Shown: positions 41,331-43,332 of the stretch, in pieces
Position numbering within the stretch: position 1 is the first letter of the stretch
Layout of the letters: the number at the start of each line of letters is the position of its first letter
Source of the DNA: an uncultured Oscillospiraceae bacterium
GTDB lineage: Bacteria > Bacillota > Clostridia > Oscillospirales > Oscillospiraceae
Assembly (NCBI GenBank): GCA_934569225.1
Contig: CAKTKC010000025.1
Span: forward strand, 1-43,332
Direction: 5' to 3'
DNA: 43,332 nucleotides
Notes under the pieces: model-generated
What the model was told of the DNA's origin: nothing
The model's database searches: none
The model's input: the letters and a program-made list of their open reading frames with translations, nothing else
Made by a program: the position numbers and the translations under genes

Positions 41331-41343
41331 ATATTTTCTGCAA
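41315..41343 (-). promoter_or_regulatory. Promoter of the nucleoside kinase gene
   Basis: On the minus strand TTGCAG (41338-41343) and TATAAT (41315-41320) are 17 bases apart. Confidence 0.75.
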
Positions 41344-41346
41344 GAT

Positions 41347-41850
41347 TTATTTTGATCTCGCCTTGCACCGCCGCAGCAGCAGATATCCAACTACGCCAAT
41401 GATAAGCAGCGCCGCCATCCACGCCGGTCTTGTCCAGGCGGGGGTAGTGACGAAAATGGCCGTGGGGCCGTCCGCGCCGCCGATGATGCCGATGGCCGCC
41501 GCGCTCCCGTTCTGCACAAGCTCGCGGTGCAGAATGAAATAGCCAATCAGGGAAACGACGCCGTCGTACAGCAGCCTCACGCCCCCGATCGCCCCGATTC
41601 CCAGAAACAGAAAGCGCCAGGGGCTTTTCCGGTAGGCATAGTCCTTCATCTGCTCGTTGAGGTCGGCGGCCGCTTTTGACGGAGTGCCCAGCTCGGCGTA
41701 AATTTCCTCGTCGGTCTGCCCTGCTTCCCGGCGGGCGACTATGGAACTTTGAAAGTCGCTCATGACTCTCGCCTTTACCTCACGGGGCAGATTCAGCCGC
41801 CGCTCCACCGCGTTTACGTAGCTCTTCATTTTCTTTTCCGCCTGGGTCAT
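41347..41850 (-). CDS. HAAS-domain (DUF1700-like) membrane protein with decarboxylase-type motif
   Basis: The 167-residue protein starts with a HAAS-type helical domain (about 1-70; NAVERRLNLPREVKARVMSDF and EELGTP-like residues) usual for partners of PadR regulators. Membrane segments follow at about 80-105 and 143-160. Between them is IGIIGGADGPTAIFV (120-134), which matches a signature of the beta subunit of sodium-pumping decarboxylases such as OadB and GcdB. The rest of that subunit is absent. Its ATG overlaps the padR stop (ATGA). The motif's role here is unknown. Confidence 0.75.
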   Translation of the reverse strand: MTQAEKKMKSYVNAVERRLNLPREVKARVMSDFQSSIVARREAGQTDEEIYAELGTPSKAAADLNEQMKDYAYRKSPWRFLFLGIGAIGGVRLLYDGVVSLIGYFILHRELVQNGSAAAIGIIGGADGPTAIFVTTPAWTRPAWMAALLIIGVVGYLLLRRCKARSK

Positions 41851-42194
41851 GGTTCTCTTCCTCCCTGTAAAATTGCATTTACCGTGTCCTCAAATTCCTG
41901 CCAGACACGCTGGCGGCGGAGATTTTCCGCTTTACCTGCGTCCGTGGCTTCGTAGATTTTCTTCGGCGCCGTGCGTCCCTCTCCGGTCGACCACTGGGAG
42001 CGGATCATGCCGTCGTCCTCCAGGCGGTACAGGATCGGGTACAGCGTCCCTTCCTTCAGGCAGAACCGCCCCTGGGAGGATGTTTTCAGCGCCGACAGCA
42101 GCTCATAGCCGTAAGCGGGCTTTGCGCAGATCAACTTCAGCACCAGCATTTCCAGCACGCCCTTTTTCAGCTGCTGGGCAAATCTGTCCTCCAT
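41847..42194 (-). CDS. PadR family transcriptional regulator
   Basis: The 115-residue protein is a short PadR winged-helix repressor: KKGVLEMLVLKLICAKPAYGYELLSAL (about 10-36), EGTLYPILYRLEDDGMIRSQW (about 53-73) and a C-terminal dimer helix. AGGAGG precedes the ATG. It forms a two-gene operon with the HAAS membrane protein, a common arrangement. A palindrome directly before the start suggests autoregulation. Confidence 0.93.
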   Translation of the reverse strand: MEDRFAQQLKKGVLEMLVLKLICAKPAYGYELLSALKTSSQGRFCLKEGTLYPILYRLEDDGMIRSQWSTGEGRTAPKKIYEATDAGKAENLRRQRVWQEFEDTVNAILQGGREP

Positions 42195-42206
42195 CGGCTT
42201 TCCTCC

Positions 42207-42225
42207 TATTTAGCATTGCTAAGTA
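42207..42225. promoter_or_regulatory. Probable PadR operator
   Basis: TTAGCA (42210-42215) and TGCTAA (42217-42222) are exact inverted repeats around one base, with TA pairs beyond them. It lies between the -10 box and the ribosome site of padR. Confidence 0.55.
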
Positions 42226-42230
42226 TTTGT

Positions 42231-42259
42231 AATATAACACTCTTTCCTGATTTTGTCAA
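42231..42259 (-). promoter_or_regulatory. Promoter of the padR-HAAS operon
   Basis: On the minus strand TTGACA (42254-42259) and TATATT (42231-42236) are 17 bases apart. Confidence 0.75.
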
Positions 42260-42260
42260 G

Positions 42261-42294
42261 CAAAAAGGACCTGCTCATTTGGGCAAGTCCTTTT
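42261..42294 (-). terminator. Terminator of the SpoIID-like gene
   Basis: AAAAGGAC (42263-42270) pairs with GTCCTTTT (42287-42294), with an inner TGC/GCA pair; on the minus strand a T-run follows. It lies close to the -35 box of padR. Confidence 0.65.
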
Positions 42295-42300
42295 CATAAT

Positions 42301-43275
42301 TTATCCCAATTTTGTCAGTGTGGTTCCCGGGTAATAGTGCGCCAGAATTTCCGGGCAGGTGCTTCCCGTGACCGCCATGGCGTCCGCGCCGTACTGACTC
42401 ATGCCCACCCGGTGGCCGTAGCCCCTGGTGGTGACGGTGACGGTATCCTCGGTGGTGGATACGGAAAACGCCGTGGAGCGCAGACCCAGCAGCGAACGAA
42501 GCTCTGTCCCCCTGTAGGTCGTCCCGCCGATGACGATGGTATCGACGCCGCCGCCATCGGTGTAGACCACGTCCCGGAACCAGCTTCCGGGGCTTCCGCT
42601 GAGGGTAACGCCCAGAGCATTCTGAAAGGCTTCCGCCGAAAATCGCACCGTATCCGTGTAATGCGCCGCCTTTTCCTCCCCGGGGCTGGCCACGGCCTGC
42701 AAATAGGGGAACTCCGTCCCCCACACTGCTGCGGCGTCCTCGGTGCTGCCGCCGGAACAGGAAAAATACGTCGCTTCGATCAGCTCCCCCTCATAGGTCA
42801 ACACCCAACCGGAGGTTGCGGCCACGGCGGCGCGTACCTTTTTAAGCCCTTCCTCCGTGCCGCCCTGAGACAGGTAGTCTTCGTCCCCGATGTAGCCCTG
42901 ACAGCACGCGCTGCGGGTGCATACGGAGCAGTCTCCATGCTTGCCGCCGGTCTCCCACGCCTTCCGGGCGTACGTCCGGGCAACCACCGACTGGGCTTCC
43001 AGTGCTTCTTCCTCGAAGGATACCGGCATTTCCGCCAGCACCACCCCGACAAGGTAGCTGTCCATATCCATCTGGGAAACCGTGCCGTCCTCCTGCCTGA
43101 CCAGCACAGGAAGCCGCACAGTCTCCTGCGCCGTGGGTTGTACGGTCTGCGCCGTTGTTTCAGGCGTTGTCTCCGGCGGAGTATCCGTCTGGCGCGCCGC
43201 AATGCTCAGCACGATCCCCGGCACCACCAAACCCATGACGGCGGCGATCAGAATATCCTTTGCCAATGTTCTCAT
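42301..43275 (-). CDS. spoIID: SpoIID/LytB domain protein (stage II sporulation protein D-like)
   Basis: From the ATG at 43275 (GGGAGGGG 6 bases upstream) the protein has 324 residues: one N-terminal membrane segment (about 8-25), a Thr/Pro-rich linker, and a SpoIID domain. Typical features are YLVGVVLAEMPVSFEEEALEAQ (split over about 74-95, including the conserved Glu of EMP), VVARTYA, and GYGHRVGMSQYGADAMA near the C-terminus (about 288-304). SpoIID is a lytic transglycosylase that trims peptidoglycan during engulfment. It could be a SpoIID paralogue, since no spoIIQ or spoIIID lies beside it. Confidence 0.88.
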   Translation of the reverse strand: MRTLAKDILIAAVMGLVVPGIVLSIAARQTDTPPETTPETTAQTVQPTAQETVRLPVLVRQEDGTVSQMDMDSYLVGVVLAEMPVSFEEEALEAQSVVARTYARKAWETGGKHGDCSVCTRSACCQGYIGDEDYLSQGGTEEGLKKVRAAVAATSGWVLTYEGELIEATYFSCSGGSTEDAAAVWGTEFPYLQAVASPGEEKAAHYTDTVRFSAEAFQNALGVTLSGSPGSWFRDVVYTDGGGVDTIVIGGTTYRGTELRSLLGLRSTAFSVSTTEDTVTVTTRGYGHRVGMSQYGADAMAVTGSTCPEILAHYYPGTTLTKLG

Positions 43276-43332
43276 TGGTATCCCCTCCCGGAGATATGGT
43301 AGCACACGGCGGGTCAGAATGCTGTCAGAACA

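Overview
The window looks like a chromosomal segment of a GC-rich, spore-forming, anaerobic Firmicute of the gut type, probably Oscillospiraceae or a near relative. This placement is inferred from the gene order scpA-scpB-ytfI-ytfJ/gerW-dacF, the sporulation genes, the Gram-positive LTA synthase, strong Shine-Dalgarno sites and sigma-A type promoters. No marker gene for species was seen, and I found no tRNA, rRNA, CRISPR array or prophage.

Left part (1-9420, minus strand): a sugar-acid uptake and catabolism operon. A TRAP transporter (dctP, dctQ, dctM) is followed by an UlaG-like metallo-beta-lactamase-fold hydrolase, an SDR dehydrogenase, a galactonate-dehydratase-like enolase-superfamily enzyme, a KDPG/KDPGal-type aldolase and a YcxB-like protein. 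An RpiR regulator and an aldose 1-epimerase follow. No 2-keto-3-deoxy sugar-acid kinase is present.

Middle part (9420-20130): a ROK-family regulator is divergent from a long plus-strand unit. The unit holds a zinc alcohol/polyol dehydrogenase, a complete peptide-type ABC importer (two permeases, two ATPases, lipoprotein receptor), an HSL-type esterase and an SLC13-type transporter. It has a near-consensus promoter, a nearby inverted repeat and a strongly folded 5' leader.

20130-25740: a possible insertion-sequence scar, an eroded oleate hydratase gene, an intact divergent TetR regulator with a palindromic operator between them, a MATE exporter, a secreted protein with 29-residue glycine-rich repeats behind an unusual double palindrome, and a GNAT acetyltransferase.

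25740-43332: mostly housekeeping. It contains LTA synthase, asnS, an AzgA-type purine permease, a 160-bp array of small hairpins, an M28 peptidase/BaiN-like flavoprotein/RpiR operon, the scpA-scpB-ytfI-gerW-dacF-rluB operon, a small membrane protein, a nucleoside kinase whose -10 box lies in a 29-bp perfect palindrome, a PadR/HAAS pair and a SpoIID-like protein. The HAAS protein carries a motif typical of sodium-pump decarboxylase beta subunits.

No single obvious new multi-gene system stands out. The most unusual signals are the mirror-ordered hairpin array (31021-31188), the structured leader at 10798-10877, the overlapping palindromes at 24907-24949, the decayed oleate hydratase beside its likely regulator, and the decarboxylase-type motif in the HAAS protein.
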